This document shows, piece after piece, positions 11,380 through 22,832 of a stretch of DNA of 64,000 nucleotides. The notes under the pieces were generated by a model, which made no database searches, was not told where the DNA came from, and saw nothing but the letters and a program-made list of their open reading frames with translations. The DNA lies in the NCBI GenBank assembly GCA_021234155.1, contig JAJEKV010000028.1:9874134-9938133 (forward strand). The letters run 5' to 3'. Both the position numbers and the translations under genes were made by a program. This DNA is from Isoetes taiwanensis (taxonomy: Eukaryota; Streptophyta; Lycopodiopsida; Isoetales; Isoetaceae). How positions within the stretch are numbered: position 1 is the stretch's first letter; every line of letters starts with the position of its first letter.

Positions 11380-12516
11380 TCACATATGCTTTGAGTCATT
11401 GCAGCCATTGACTCGCAATTTTCGATTTGTTTTGCGAGATCTTATTGTTTCCAATTCCACGACCAACTCAATTTTTCTTGCACTTTCTTCCTTCGGAAAA
11501 TCTAATTTCTTCACCTCGGTGTCCCCAAATGTGCTTGCCATCCGTGATATTCCCATTGCAATGTCCTCATCTATTTGCAGCACTTTGGACTTCTTTCTAC
11601 TTGTAGGTTTTCCACAAACTCGGCTGATTACATCTTCGCTGATCTAGGACTTGAAGAATGCCATGCGGTTTCTGTGGGTGTCCTATTGATTGGAATTTTC
11701 GGCATCCTTTGGACTGCTTTCGGATTTCCGTGTTCATATCATTGTTTGAATTGGGTGGATCAGCAAATTGGTCTTCAAATCTTTGATCTGTTCCAACGGT
11801 TTCAAAAACTGTCATTCATGAAAGATTCTCGAGTAATTAGTATGCAAGTCCGCAGACCTCGAAAGCTTCATTGCCAAATTCACCATCATCACCAAAGACT
11901 GGTATTGGATTATCGAGGTAACACCATATTTAACTTCTTCCATTCTGTCATACCCTTCGCCAACTTGATGGTTGAGAACCGTATGGCTACAAGCCTCCTT
12001 CTCATCTTTAAATTTAGCTTGCAGCTTATCCCATTTGTTCTTTAGTTGTCTCAGCTCCACTAAACCCCCAACAAAGGGCTGCAATTTCATCATAATTTCC
12101 CTCCACTGTGTGTTGGAGAGGTTGAGGGTGCCTCCGGTTACCAATTTCATCTCATTCAGGAGATTGAGGAATGTGGAGACACCGTGATCTATCCATTGCA
12201 CAGGGGACTTCCTATTCTTTGTGTCTATCACTTTCGAATTTTCCTTCTCATGCACAACAATAGCCAAAGTAGAATCGGTTTCTAAAGATTCACTCACAAT
12301 ATTGGAGGATGCCTGAATTTCGCTGAATACACGCTTGGATCTCTTTTCTTTTGACTGTCTTGAAGAGGGAATTGGCTCAGAATTAGTCTCCAATTGCACA
12401 TCCATGGAGATCTGGCCTGTCATTTTCCGGGTCCTTCTTGGTGCCATTTTTTCAACCCGAGGAGGCACGAAAGGCTTGCTGCTTGCTGGCAAAGCAGATC
12501 GAGAGGCCTTAGACAT
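11380..12516 (-). pseudogene. Myb/SANT-like ORF1 of the Harbinger element
   Basis: Starts at 12516 (MSKASRSALPASS). A basic, Ser-rich N-terminus precedes a trihelix/Myb-SANT-like DNA-binding domain (about 12200-11960) with the family pattern: FLNLLNEMKL, NTQWREIMMKL, and LRQLKNKWDKLQAKFK. The first stop is at 11812. Continued similarity in other frames follows: ISEDVISRVCGKP near 11640, then a charged helical C-terminus (DEDIAMGISRMAS...KIELVVELETIRS) ending at 11380. In PIF/Harbinger elements such a protein partners the transposase and binds the element ends. Two or more frameshifts past the DNA-binding domain imply decay. Confidence 0.8.
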
Positions 12517-12965
12517 CTGAATCCAATTAATTGATTGGGAATAAGGACGACATAAAAGGAAATTGACGATCAGAAATTAATGAACGAATGCACAAAAAAT
12601 ATAATGCAAATGCCTGCGTGATCTGATGAATACCTGGATCGTAATCGGCTAATTGCTTCGAGGAATTGGATACTTGGAGCAAGAATTAGGCGGCCTTGAA
12701 GATCAAGAAACAGGGGTAATGCGCCCCTGGTATTCGGTGTGGGAAACATTTCGGGCAGTTTTTTCAGGCAGCGAAAATTAAGGCTAATTGTTTGGTTAGT
12801 GGGCAATGAAAACGCCCCTAATGGCTGTTAGGGGCGAATCATCTCTCGAGGTGAGAGTTGGGTTTTCCCACTCTCACCCATCTCTCCCATCTCTCCCCCA
12901 TCTCTCATCTCTCGTATTCTCTCGTATTCTCTCTCGTCATCTCTAAGTCAGCATGTGGCCAACGC

Positions 12966-12983
12966 ATCTCTCTCTCTCTCTCT
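12966..12983. repeat. (TC)n before LINE copy 3
   Basis: Nine TC units between the Harbinger right end and the first LINE codons. More irregular CATCTCTC repeats lie inside the element's right end (about 12880-12945). With the TC tract at 8199-8331 this is most simply the other half of a TC array split by the Harbinger insertion. Confidence 0.9.
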
Positions 12984-14516
12984 AGGCTAGTGGAGTTGGA
13001 CATTCCAAAGGAGCTCAGACATGCGGTACACATCCTCTATGAGAAGGTACTTGTGCAGCTATCATTTCCTTTTGTAGGGATATGTAATGAAGTGGTGGAA
13101 AGCAATATGGGAGTGAAGCAGGGATGCCCTTTGTCACCCACCCTGTTTGGCCTTTTCATAGACCAGCTTGAGGGGTGGATAAGGGCACATGGAGGGGGTG
13201 GCACGCCTCTGCATGGGTATGTGCTTATGCTTCTGCTATATGCCGATGATGTGGTGCTGCTGTCACGGAGTATACAAGGGCTGCAAAAACATTTAGATGT
13301 GCTTGAAAGTTTTTGTAATGCTAAAGGCATGCAGGTGAATCTGGATAAGACCAAGGTTGTGGTTTTCGGGGCAAATAAAACAGATCATGTCCATCTGTTT
13401 TATAAAGGTAAACAGGTGGAAGTAGTTGAAAATTATAAATACTTAGGGTTGATGGTGGATAAGAGCCCTAATTGGAATCAAGCAGTTGAACACAGAGTGA
13501 ATGCCGGCCTGAAAGCATTATATGCTATGCAGCGGAAGTGTGTCAATGCTGACATATGGAATTTTGAGATGAAACGTATGCTCTATAAGGTTTTGGTACA
13601 GACGGTAGTGCTTTATGGCTGCGAAGTTTGGGGGCCGGGCCTCGCTACTGATAGTTGGAAAAAGGTAGAAAAGATACAAAAGAAATTTTTTCGTACTGAG
13701 CTGGGGGCCAAGATGCAAACCCCGTATGACATGATGCTTGTGGAGTGTGGTATGATGTCCTTGGAAGCTGAGGCCCTTTGTAGACTTCTACGATATGTGT
13801 GCAAGATCCTATATGGTATGCCAAGCAATAGCCTGCCGAGACTTGCTATGGAGGAAACCAGAGATAAGGGGTGGTATGCAGACATAGGCCGGTGGCTGAT
13901 GAGATGGGGGATGAACATCCAGGAATTACAGACACATAAAGAGGATATTGAGGGATGGGTTCGAAGGAGCTTTCTCGATAAGTCATGGAATGTACCCGCT
14001 GTCAAGAAAGAGTTTTATAGGACCCAGATAAATCCCTCTTTGCAGGCAGCGCAATATCTTTTGGAACCGATATCAGTGAAATATAGACAAGCAATTGCGA
14101 GAATACGGCTGAGTTCACATCGACTCGGAGTGGAAGTTGGAAGATGGGCAGACATTGCGCATAACCTTAGGCATTGTAAGATCTGTGATGAAGGAGTGGT
14201 GGAGGACGAGGCTCATGTCTTACTTTGGTGTCGCGCTTATTCTGAGGTAAGAATCAAGCATGGGATTAGTGCTGTTTCTTTGGACGATTTTTTTCGGTAC
14301 CCAGGATCATCCATAGGGGGGTGCATTGTTGACATACTTCAACAGAGAGACGAATGTTTAAAAAAGCAACAGATGGAAGAGATAGAGATAGAGGAGCCCA
14401 GTGTGTTATTCTCGGAAGACGCACTGGATGACCTGTTTTACAACTTTGAATGAATTCTGTAATGTCTCATAGACCTGTCGGTCTCGTAGACGAAATAACA
14501 AATTTCATTTCATTTT

Positions 14517-14520
<4 letters not shown>
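12984..14520 (+). mobile_element. LINE copy 3, 5'-truncated, open frame
   Basis: An open frame of about 490 codons enters between RT motifs A and B (LVELDIPKELRH) and runs to a stop at 14451. Motif B (GVKQGCPLSPTLFG) and YADD (13239-13250) are intact. KYLGLMVD, LYGCEVWGPGLA, RIRLSSHRLGVEVGRWA and a zinc knuckle (CKICDEGVVEDEAHVLLWC) follow in order. The catalytic first Asp of motif A is absent with the 5' end, so it is a dead copy, though its frame is clean. After the stop comes a stem-loop, TAGACCTG..GGTCTCGTAGAC (about 14468-14492), then ATTTCATTTCATTT and CT/CA repeats. It belongs to the same lineage as copies 1 and 2 but is a different subfamily. Confidence 0.93.
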
Positions 14521-14525
<5 letters not shown>

Positions 14526-14598
<73 letters not shown>

Positions 14599-14617
14599 AC
14601 TCACTCACTCACTCACT
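14526..14617. repeat. (CA)n and (CTCA)n tail
   Basis: About 35 CA units (14526-14596), then five ACTC/CTCA units. They follow the LINE copy 3 3' end and precede another LINE 3' stem-loop. Confidence 0.95.
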
Positions 14618-14690
14618 GGATCTGATAGACTTGTTGGTCCCCATGGATGTTAAAGTTAAATTCAGTTCAATTCAATTTTGGGATCTTCAT
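14618..14690 (+). mobile_element. Minimal LINE 3' end
   Basis: About 70 bases with only the terminal structure of this LINE lineage: ATCTGATAGACTTG, TTGGTCCCCATGGAT, then GTTAAAGTTAAATTCAG and a degenerate (TTCAA)n tail. It looks like an extreme 5'-truncated insertion into the CA/CTCA array. Confidence 0.6.
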
Positions 14691-14927
14691 AATGCCTTTG
14701 CATTCTAGTTTTCTATAAGCATGAGGGGTAGAGGGACAATAGATGAGATATTGCATTTTTACACATGGCATGTAATGACAACATATATGAATACTTTATG
14801 GGGTGTCATGTGGATGGGAGCAGTGCAATGATTGTATAATGATGCTTACAAAATTGGCTATAAAGAACCTTAAAATACCACACCCCTTTAGAGAACCATA
14901 CATCCTTTAGAAAAAACCTCCTTAAAA
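14691..14927. other. AT-rich spacer
   Basis: No gene or structured repeat is seen beyond the first irregular CCTT-AAAA units that lead into the tandem block. Confidence 0.5.
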
Positions 14928-15238
14928 ACTACACTTACTTATAAACCACACCTCCAAATACTACACCTCCTTAGAAATATCACCACCTCAAAAGAAAAAA
15001 CCACAGTTCCTTTAACAAAAAACATACCTCCTTAAAAAACCACGCGTCCTAAAACAAAGACCACAGCTCCTTAAAAAAAAAAACTACACTTACTTATAAA
15101 CCACACCTCCAAAAACTACACCTCCTTAAAAACACCACTACCTCAAAAGAAAAAACCACAGTTCTTTTAACAAAAAACATACCTCCTTAAAAAATCACAC
15201 GTCCTAAAAAAGCAAAAACCACAGCTCCTGAAAAAAAT
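14928..15238. repeat. Tandem repeat, two 155-bp units
   Basis: Units 14928-15082 and 15083-15238 are near-identical and start ACTACACTTACTTATAAACC. Each unit is itself built from shorter CACACCTCCTTAAAAA-like modules of roughly 20-30 bases, so this is a higher-order minisatellite. Confidence 0.9.
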
Positions 15239-15841
15239 AACAGTGGACGTTCCTTGTCCACTTAAAAAACAATACCGTTAGTTAGTAAAACCACACCTCC
15301 ACAGATCTACATGTAGGGTTTTTTGAAATCTCTGAATAAAGAACATGTGGACCTAAGAAAACTATACTTTTCAACAGTGGACCAAAACGCGGGGTGAGTG
15401 TGTTTTTCCTTTCATTTTTCTTCTAAACTTGTTGTGGTCGCACCCATTTTATCCTCTCCTAACCTTTCATCATGATAACTTGGATAGGATCAGCTAGTAT
15501 GATAGTTCCCTCACCTACTTATTCTTCCAATCCAACCTACTGTAGAGGATAATTTGCTTAGTAGTCTCAGCCTCAACACCCTTTGGGTGGTCCACACCAT
15601 TGACCTACACGAACAATGTTAACAATGGGGTAACAATGTGATAAGAACATGTGGTAATATTGACACATGTTGGGGATGAAAGACATTACATTTTTACCCT
15701 TTTTAGGATCCACACGCTTCACCTATATAAATTTAAATGTTCTTAGTATTAGCTCGAAAAAAGAACAAAGTAATTATGAGAATAGATTAAAGGGCAACTT
15801 CAAAAAAAAAAGAGCATTAAATGGGCAAATATATGTTGTAA
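15239..15841. other. AT-rich DNA, no gene
   Basis: Both strands show only short random frames. The longest, about 65 codons from 15667, has no recognisable features. Confidence 0.5.
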
Positions 15842-16070
15842 GTGTAGGCACAAATAGATTGTAAGTATAGCTGAGATGTGGATAATTATCGAGAATTAAT
15901 GACAACATAGGGTGTATGTAAGTAATACTAAAGAATTAAGTATAAGTTGTAATTCTAGAGTATTAAGTATAGGCAAAAATAGGTTGTAAGTATAGCTGAA
16001 GTATGGGTAATTCTAGGAAAATAATTATAACATTGGGTGAAATTAATACTATAGAATCAATGATAGCTAA
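15842..16070. repeat. Tandem repeat, about 125-bp period
   Basis: Two diverged units begin at 15842 and 15967. They share GTAGGCA/ATAGGCA, AAATAG-TTGTAAGTATAGCTGA, and an AATTAATACTA-type end. Confidence 0.75.
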
Positions 16071-16249
16071 TTCGTATAGGGTATAATTTGTATATGATGT
16101 GATGGAATCATAATTACAACCACACCTACTAAGCTATATGAAATCTTGCATGCAACTACTATATCTGATGAACCCTTCATTCTAAAACCCTTCATTCCTG
16201 TAAGCGCCCTCGCTCCCTTCCTTCCTTGCTTTCGAACATCTTTTTGACC

Positions 16250-16744
16250 ATGGTGAGCCATGCCGCCCGTCCCGCTCCATCCCGCCGGACTCGCCTGAGA
16301 GAGGCGAAGAAGGAGATCAAAAAATTGATCTCGAAATCCCTTTCCCCCTCCTGCAGATGCCGTTGTGGCTACCTTCCGCACCACAGTCCGGAGGAATGCG
16401 AGGAGCTCTTTCTTGAGGGCAAGCTTCGCCCAGGAAATCCAAATCTCAGTAGCAGCACTAGCAGCCCGAAGTCCCCCCATACACCAGCAGATTCTGATGA
16501 AGAGCTAGAGAAGGAGATCGAAAAAGCAGAAGAAATAGAGGAAGCAGATGAGGAGTGGCGGAAAGAATTGGAAGAAGAGAAGAAGCAGATAATCATGAAT
16601 GCCCTCTCCTCCTCTAACGATGAAAATGTTTCAGAAGCCATCCTTGAGAAGATGGCAGAAGAAAGCGAAGAGGAGGACGAAAAGGATGAGGGCTTTTTTT
16701 TTTTTTTTTTTTTTTTTTTTTGTTATTTAGTTCTTAGTTCATGA
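16250..16744 (+). CDS. Small acidic coiled-coil ORF, unknown
   Basis: The ATG at 16250 sits in a good plant context (ACCATGG). The basic N-terminus (SRRTRLREAKKEIKKL) is followed by a compact Cys cluster, CRCRCGYLPHHSPEEC. A Ser/Pro linker and then a strongly charged helical region (about residues 85-145) of Glu/Lys repeats suit a coiled coil. The frame then runs into a 28-base T tract encoding poly-Phe, and stops at 16742. The T tract is probably a later insertion or slippage, so the natural C-terminus is uncertain. The Cys/His cluster could bind metal, but I recognise no family. An AT-rich upstream region could hold a promoter. Confidence 0.5.
   Translation: MVSHAARPAPSRRTRLREAKKEIKKLISKSLSPSCRCRCGYLPHHSPEECEELFLEGKLRPGNPNLSSSTSSPKSPHTPADSDEELEKEIEKAEEIEEADEEWRKELEEEKKQIIMNALSSSNDENVSEAILEKMAEESEEEDEKDEGFFFFFFFFFCYLVLSS
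16694..16721. repeat. Poly(T) tract
   Basis: 28 consecutive T inside the end of the acidic ORF. It may mark the 3' end of a minus-strand retrocopy, but no flanking duplication is evident. Confidence 0.9.
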
Positions 16745-17654
16745 AAGTGAGCTGGGCATCTCCAAAAAAGGCCTCATCTTAAGATTTTGAATGGAGCTAG
16801 GCATCTCCTTAAACTGGCTAGTTATATGTTTTGAGCCTAGCTATATGACTGAGGTCATTGCTGATTTTTTTTCACTCATATTCACTCATATTGGGGCCTC
16901 ATTGTGGGTACCCCTGTGGGTCATTGTATTTTCATTCATTCAGCTCAATGAAACTCCACTTCGCTTCATGTTGTTGCGCAAGGACCTTTCCCTAGAAGGG
17001 CTATTGTGGAGACTCTTTGACAAAAGCCCCAATTAGCTTGTTTGTGTTGAATTTGATGGAAGAAGATATGGTTCTATTTGATGACCATGATTTGGAACAG
17101 TTCTGGAGGACTTGCAGGCATATGACTATACTTGATAAATATACCGTGGTTATATTTGTTAGAATGGGGATTTAGTCTTCAAATATCATTCGAAGTGCTG
17201 AAAGCATTGTGGGCGGAAAAAAGGTGATATATAGTGTTTTATGAGCATTCTGAACAGTCTCGAGAACAGGTACCTTCTACAAATCCTTTTAGTGTAGTTA
17301 CAGTAATGATTAGTAAAGGTCAGGCACCTGCTATTAGTTGTTGGCCTCATAGCTATAAGTTTCAACAACTGCTTATGAGGGTTCAAGATAATCTGTTAGA
17401 TTGGAAGGATATGAGTTTCATGGAAGAGAATCCAACTTTGGATAACGTGTGCCTTGGAAAGGGGACAGTTTTGAAGAAGCATATTAGATCTAGGATTGTC
17501 AAGTACCTAATTAGCTCATTTTGTGTTGAAGAAAATTCTATGGTCTGCGAGTGGTACATACATGGAAAATTTGAACAAGGTGCATTGTGTCTTGGAAGAA
17601 AAGTGGTGTCTATTGTCAAATCCACTTTTATGGAAGAGTTTTGTCAGATTTGAT
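16745..17654 (+). other. Possible 5' exons or relic of the FCP1-like gene
   Basis: Frames here do not match a family I know. The best is 17234-17653 (139 codons; PSTNPFSVVTVMIS..., ending STFMEEFCQI), with a companion fragment near 17055-17160 (LMEEDMVLFDDHDLEQFW). Both lie upstream of, and on the same strand as, the FCP1/NIF gene, so they could be its diverged 5' part, but no joining intron can be shown. Function unknown. Confidence 0.3.
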
Positions 17655-18770
17655 TCTGTAGAGTACTTTGCCAGGTCTGCTATGAATCAAGTACAAGAGG
17701 TCTCATATGGTCATAAGGATGCTGAAGGAAATCATATTGATAATCAATCTGAGCATCTTGCAGTTGCACAAGGTGATGATGAGGACGAACAAACGATCAG
17801 TGATACAAATCAAAATGAAGTTAATGTGGAAATTCTAGGAGCATCATGTCAAGAAAATTCTGTGGAGCATATAGCCAGTAGGTTGTCCTCTTCACCTGAT
17901 GTACTTTTAGACAATTGTCCGTAATATCTAGCATTTGTCTTTAATCATGATAAAAAAAGTTCTTTTTTTACGTTCCTTTAATGTGTTCTTCATGTTTAAA
18001 TTTTGTCAGACCTGATGATTTACATGCTAATGGTAATGAGAGCCCGACAACAAGGCAAAAAATACGGGAAAATGAAATGCCAACAGAAGATATACGTGTT
18101 GTGGTCTTAGAAGAAGCAGCAGAAGATGTATTATCTAATCAGCCCAAAGTGGACATGCAATTAACATGTTCGTTGAACAATAGGACGGAGAAGCCAAGAA
18201 AATTGCTTATTCTAGATATTCTTGGTGTTTTGGCATCAATAATACCTAAGAGAAAAGCTTCTTCCATCAGGACATCACAAAAGTTTATTGTCTCTGATAT
18301 GAAGCATATTTACCCTAGGCCACGCATACAAGAGTTTATTGTCTTTTGTCTTGAACGGTTTGATGTGGCGGTTTGGTCTACAGCACATATAGGAGGGTCA
18401 TAAGCACATTTAAGGATATTGGGTTGAAATAATATGTTCATAAATTTAAATTCACTTGGTCACAAAATGATTGTATGTGTGTAGAAGATCTACCAAGTGA
18501 TGTTACTGAAGGAAAGCCAATATTCCTAAAAAAATTGGAGTCTGTGTACCAACAATTTGGAGAAACGTACCATGAAGGCAATACCATTTTATTAGATTGC
18601 AACCCTTATAAATGCTATATGAATACAAGCGGTAGCATATTTTGCTTATGAAGCTTGAGGCATGTGATAAAGTTGCTCCAACTATTGAGATTCATCCTCA
18701 ATTCAAAAAAATAGACAACTTAAATATGGATATTATGAGAGCTTTGGATAGACTATTTCTTGGTATGTAA
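17655..18770 (+). pseudogene. FCP1/NIF-domain HAD phosphatase-like gene
   Basis: Two exons keep one frame across an 89-bp intron, 17921-18009 (donor GTAATA, acceptor TTTTGTCAG). Exon 1 is acidic and low-complexity (GDDEDEQTISDTNQNE). Exon 2 carries the phosphatase fold: PRKLLILDILGVLASII (18196 on; motif I reads DILGVL instead of DLNGLL/DxDxT), YPRPRIQEFIVFCLERFDVAVWST (18310-18385), then FTWSQNDC, KPIFLKKLESVYQQF and NTILLDCNPYKCYMN (about 18585-18620). Members act on phospho-Ser/Thr targets such as polymerase II CTD or are inactive relatives. A frameshift near 18392, an in-frame stop near 18429 and DDSPYK altered to DCNPYK mark it as a pseudogene. Preserved splicing argues it is a gene copy, not a retrocopy. 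Confidence 0.8.
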
Positions 18771-21700
18771 CCAAGAAGGAGTAAATTTTTTATTCCTTTT
18801 TTGGGTTGCCCCTAGGGGGGCAAACCCTTGTTTACGTGGGTTTTTGGCATATCCAAGCATATGTCAGCATATGCCTAAGATATTCTAGGTGACTGCTACA
18901 AACTGGCTGTTGCCAGTAAATTCTCGGTCAGCCCTCTTATCTGTCGGTGCTATCGGAACCGGAATGAAGTTGGGTTTAGGCGCCCAACAAGCTGCAGCTT
19001 CAAATTCGAATACCTCCTCTGTTCCTAGAACAGATTTGAGAAAAAAATTTAACACAGATTTGGGCATGATTCGCCTAAGAATCCTTGACTGAATAAGGAT
19101 TAGGGATATATATGGCAAGCAGGTCTAACCAGGGAAGTCCGACAGAGGCCAATGAAAAATTAATTTGCTTTGTAGGGCAATCCAGAGTAAAAAGAGGTTT
19201 AATCCTGGCATGATTCCCAAACAAATCGATGGAGGATGAAGATTCTAACCAGCAGCAGAGCATGCCCAAAGGCAAGAGGGTAAATCTACAGATGAAGCCT
19301 GATTTTAGAACTTTAAGTTCGAAATACAGATTTTGAGGCATCGATTCAGTTCTAGAAGCTCTGGCTTGCCTTTAACTTCTTATCTCTGAGTAAATTCAGA
19401 TACGTATCTATGTCGAGTTCTATGCCTAATGCATACGTTCTCAAAATTTGATGCATAAGGAGGCAAACAAGAAATTCAAGCTTGAAGAGTATGCAAAGAA
19501 TTGGGCATCCAGTCCAAGCTGAGCAAAGCTGGTCCTGAAGACTGAATGCATTACTAAGAAGAAGAGCATAAGAATCAACAAGAAACGGCATCTGTGAAAA
19601 CAGAGAATATATTTGCAGAAGAAACATTAGTGGGCAAGAATTCTTTGCATCGCCGGACTTGGGAAGATCGGCCTTTTCAGACTCTTCCTTTCCGGTCTGT
19701 TCTACCATAGCCTACTCCACCGGAGCTGTTTTGGCATGCTTTGAATATCGGTTGGATTTAAGCCCTGGACGAAGCAGCTCAACGGTGATTTTCCATCGGA
19801 CCTAAGATTGCAATTAGGGAGGAATTTACCATAAATAGTGTGCTGCCATGCTTTATTTCAATTTTTTCTTGTCTAAAAGAGTTATACAGCAGGATTCCAT
19901 CTCAGGGTATGATGTGGAGTTATGCTTAATTCTTTTATTGCAGATGCTTTGGATGCAAATTAGTAGATCCTTAGTTACAACATAAGCATTTTGCTACAGA
20001 TCACATTGTCGTCCATTTGATTTTTTGCTGGGCTATGTCTGTTACTTTGTGCGGATCCAGAGACCAAAGATGCTCTACGCTAAATTGCTAAATGTTTGAT
20101 TTTGTAGATTGAAGGATGTTTTTAGTTGGCTCAGATTCTGCTTCAAGCATGTGCAAGCTCCAGTCCAGGTTCTGTCTAGGTGGCACATTTTATGTCTGTG
20201 GGAGTCAATAATTGCTTTTCCAAATTTGGCAAGCAATTTCTTCTCTCCTTTTGCGTTCTTTCTCTATCCCATCTCTTGAATCATCGCAATTTGGTAAGCA
20301 CCTAAATGTACTTCTATTCCTTTTATTTCTGCCATTTTAGATGTGAAGGAGCTCTGCAAATTGAGAAGCCTAATTTGGCTCTGATTCATTTTGAGTTGCA
20401 AAGCCTAATTTGTCTATGATTCATTTTGAGGTGCAGAATAGCATTCATCTTTGCCTGTTATATGTAAGGGAGCTAGTCCATCTCCATTAGTATATGTTCC
20501 ATTTTGGTCAGTTCATTTATGTTATGGTATTTTTAAAGCATTTGTTTCTTGCAGCATAGACCGTTAGCTTCCTGACATTCGTTGCAATGATTAATAGCCA
20601 TTGGATACAACGTTTGTCTATTATCTACAAATGATATTTATTCAATTTCATGTCTAGATTCATTCTATGTCTCTATGTCTTGCTTTATTTGACCCATTTA
20701 GACTATGAATTTGAGAAACATGCAACTAAGTATTTTTGTAGAACACTCATCAAGCTCTCCAACGAATGCTCATGCATAAAAAATAGAGCTTTCTTTTTGG
20801 AGTTATGTCCCTTATATGCTGTGCTTTGAAACTTGGACAGCAAGTGCTTTTTGTCATTTTTGGCATCTTTACAATAAGAATTTGAAAAATTTATGGCTAG
20901 GGTTATCTTTAGATCTCATTGGAGGCTTTCCAATGGATACTCTTGCTGGAGAAACAGAGCTTTGGTTTGCAAGTTATGCCCAAAAACAGTTCTATGTCAT
21001 AAAGTTTTATATGAATGAAGTGCCAGCCTCTTCATGACACGTGAGATAGGAAATTTTAGAGGTTCTAAGGAAGTGACAAAGCATGATAAAGCTTCTTTTA
21101 TCTTCTGCCTTTACAGGTTGAAGAAGTTCTCATTGCAGACATTTTTTGGAAATGGGGCTTTTGATTCTATTGTGCTCCAAATTTAAATGCTTTTTATGCA
21201 TGATCTTGCACTTGATTAAATGGCTTATGTGGATTTGTCTGGTTATTTGCAGCCAAGTCTGGAGTGACTTCTTTCACATTACAGACCGTTCTAGATTATG
21301 TTAGATAGGCTTAGACTGCTAAAGCCTAGTCCATATCATGAGGCCTATATGTGAAAGCAATTGGAATTGAAGATAAGAGGTGGAAAACTATAAATGAGGA
21401 TGGAATTACATACTGATATGTAGTTATATAGTTATTGAAGTTATGTAGTCATATAGTTTACATACCAAAATTCACAGAATAGCCAATGTAAATTTGCATC
21501 CCTCGAGCAGTTTTACGTGCATCTTATGTAATTACTTTATTATGCCAGACATTTTGGCCAAAATTTGCAAACATGAAATATCATGATTGTGGCAAATGGG
21601 CCTTTAGGTATTGAATGTGGAACAGAATTTCCATGCCACGTATACCTCTTCTTTGATAAATAGACTGCCAATTTGGTAAGTTTTATGATGTATGTTCAAA

Positions 21701-22417
21701 TTCATTTAGACAATTCCTTAAAAGAATATGATGATAAGGTATGTGGATTAGAATTGTTTTGCACCTTTGAAAAAATTGTGATGTGGCATTGGCACAAATT
21801 TAAGGGCAAGTCAAGGTGATTCTTGACTATATTGCTGCATGCAGTGAATTTTGGGATTGGTATCTATTTAACCTGTTTCTAAGCATGTATTTCCAAATCG
21901 TTTTTCCTCTACATGTATTTTCAAATCTTTTTACCTCTACTGGCAAATTTAAATGAGAAATTAGGCTGATGTTACTTTTGCTTAAAATAAAGCCTTATAT
22001 CATTCCATTTCTTCATCCCTCTTGATCTATCCCTCAAAGCGATTGACTTAAATGACTATAGTATTAATTTCCTTCTCCTTCAGACATTTGCATTTAATTA
22101 TTTCTCCCCCATTTCGATTTTCTATTGGTTTCCTAGCCTTGCATTTTCCGTTCCCCAGCCACATGATCAAAAGAATGCATGCACACAACGTTGGCTAAAA
22201 TACACTGCTATAAATCTCAAGCAATAAAAAAAGTTATGCAACCAATGAATTCATCAAAGGAATGCATGCACATCACCTTGTGCCTATTGGACTACTCTTT
22301 TGCTCACTTTGCACCTCTTACTAAGCACATCAAATTTTCATAGCCATTGAGTAGTTAATAGAGGGGCCCGAAACATCGACTCAAAAAAGATAAAAAGATT
22401 AAAAACAACAAATTTGC

Positions 22418-22418
<1 letters not shown>
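18771..22418. other. AT-rich intergenic region
   Basis: No gene can be supported in 3.6 kb. Frames at 18885-19118 (minus), 19352-19708 (minus) and 20816-21037 (plus) are short, hydrophobic or compositionally random. Local repetition includes GCAAATTGAGAAGCCTAATTTGGCT, partly repeated at about 20357-20415. It may contain introns of the flanking FCP1-like locus. Confidence 0.5.

Positions 22419-22456
<38 letters not shown>
22419..22456. repeat. Poly(A) tract, 38 bases
   Basis: Pure A run. It could be the tail of a plus-strand retroelement or retrocopy upstream, but no coding remnant precedes it. Confidence 0.95.
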
Positions 22457-22457
<1 letters not shown>

Positions 22458-22832
22458 AATATAGTTCGTAAGTGGAAAGTTCCCAAAAATTGTAGCTTTT
22501 CCTAGATATTCTACAATGTCTTTGAAGTTGATTAATATGCATGAATTGATCATTATGGGGAGGCAATTAAAATTAGCAACTTTGCATTTTTGAACTTACA
22601 CCATAGGAATAGCATAACTCTACCATAAAAAAACCGCACTACTTACTTTCCCCCCATTGTGCGGCCCCGATGGTGTATATGACTGCGCGCTGATAATTAG
22701 ACCTATCTTGACCGTCCAATCTAAAAGCTAAAATTCAACGCTCGAAATTCAATCAAACACCACATCATTAGATCTTGGTCATTTAAAAGCTTCTAGAGTA
22801 TTCTAGTCTAATTTCTAGATCATTTCATTTTT

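Larger units (their letters stand above)
8340..12960. mobile_element. PIF/Harbinger-like element, 4.6 kb
   Basis: The left end GGCCACATGCT (8340-8350) is matched exactly in inverted orientation by AGCATGTGGCC (12950-12960); similarity then fades. Inside are a DDE transposase remnant (plus strand) and, convergent to it, a Myb/SANT-like ORF and a Ser-rich ORF. Both ends carry strong subterminal hairpins: TCCTCCCGAAAA/TTTTTTGGGAGGA near 8391-8424 on the left; CGCCCCTAA/TTAGGGGCG (about 12814-12837) and GTGAGAGT..ACTCTCAC (about 12851-12877) on the right. TC repeats flank the element on both sides, so it appears to have landed in a (TC)n junction between two LINEs. The usual 3-bp TTA/TNA duplication is not evident. 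Frameshifts make it non-autonomous today. Confidence 0.75.

Noticed and set aside
14450-14653. Thr/His repeat ORF
   Set aside because: Translation of the (CA)n tract.
17234-17653. Independent gene upstream of the FCP1-like relic
   Set aside because: No recognisable domain and no promoter evidence; kept only as a possible 5' part.
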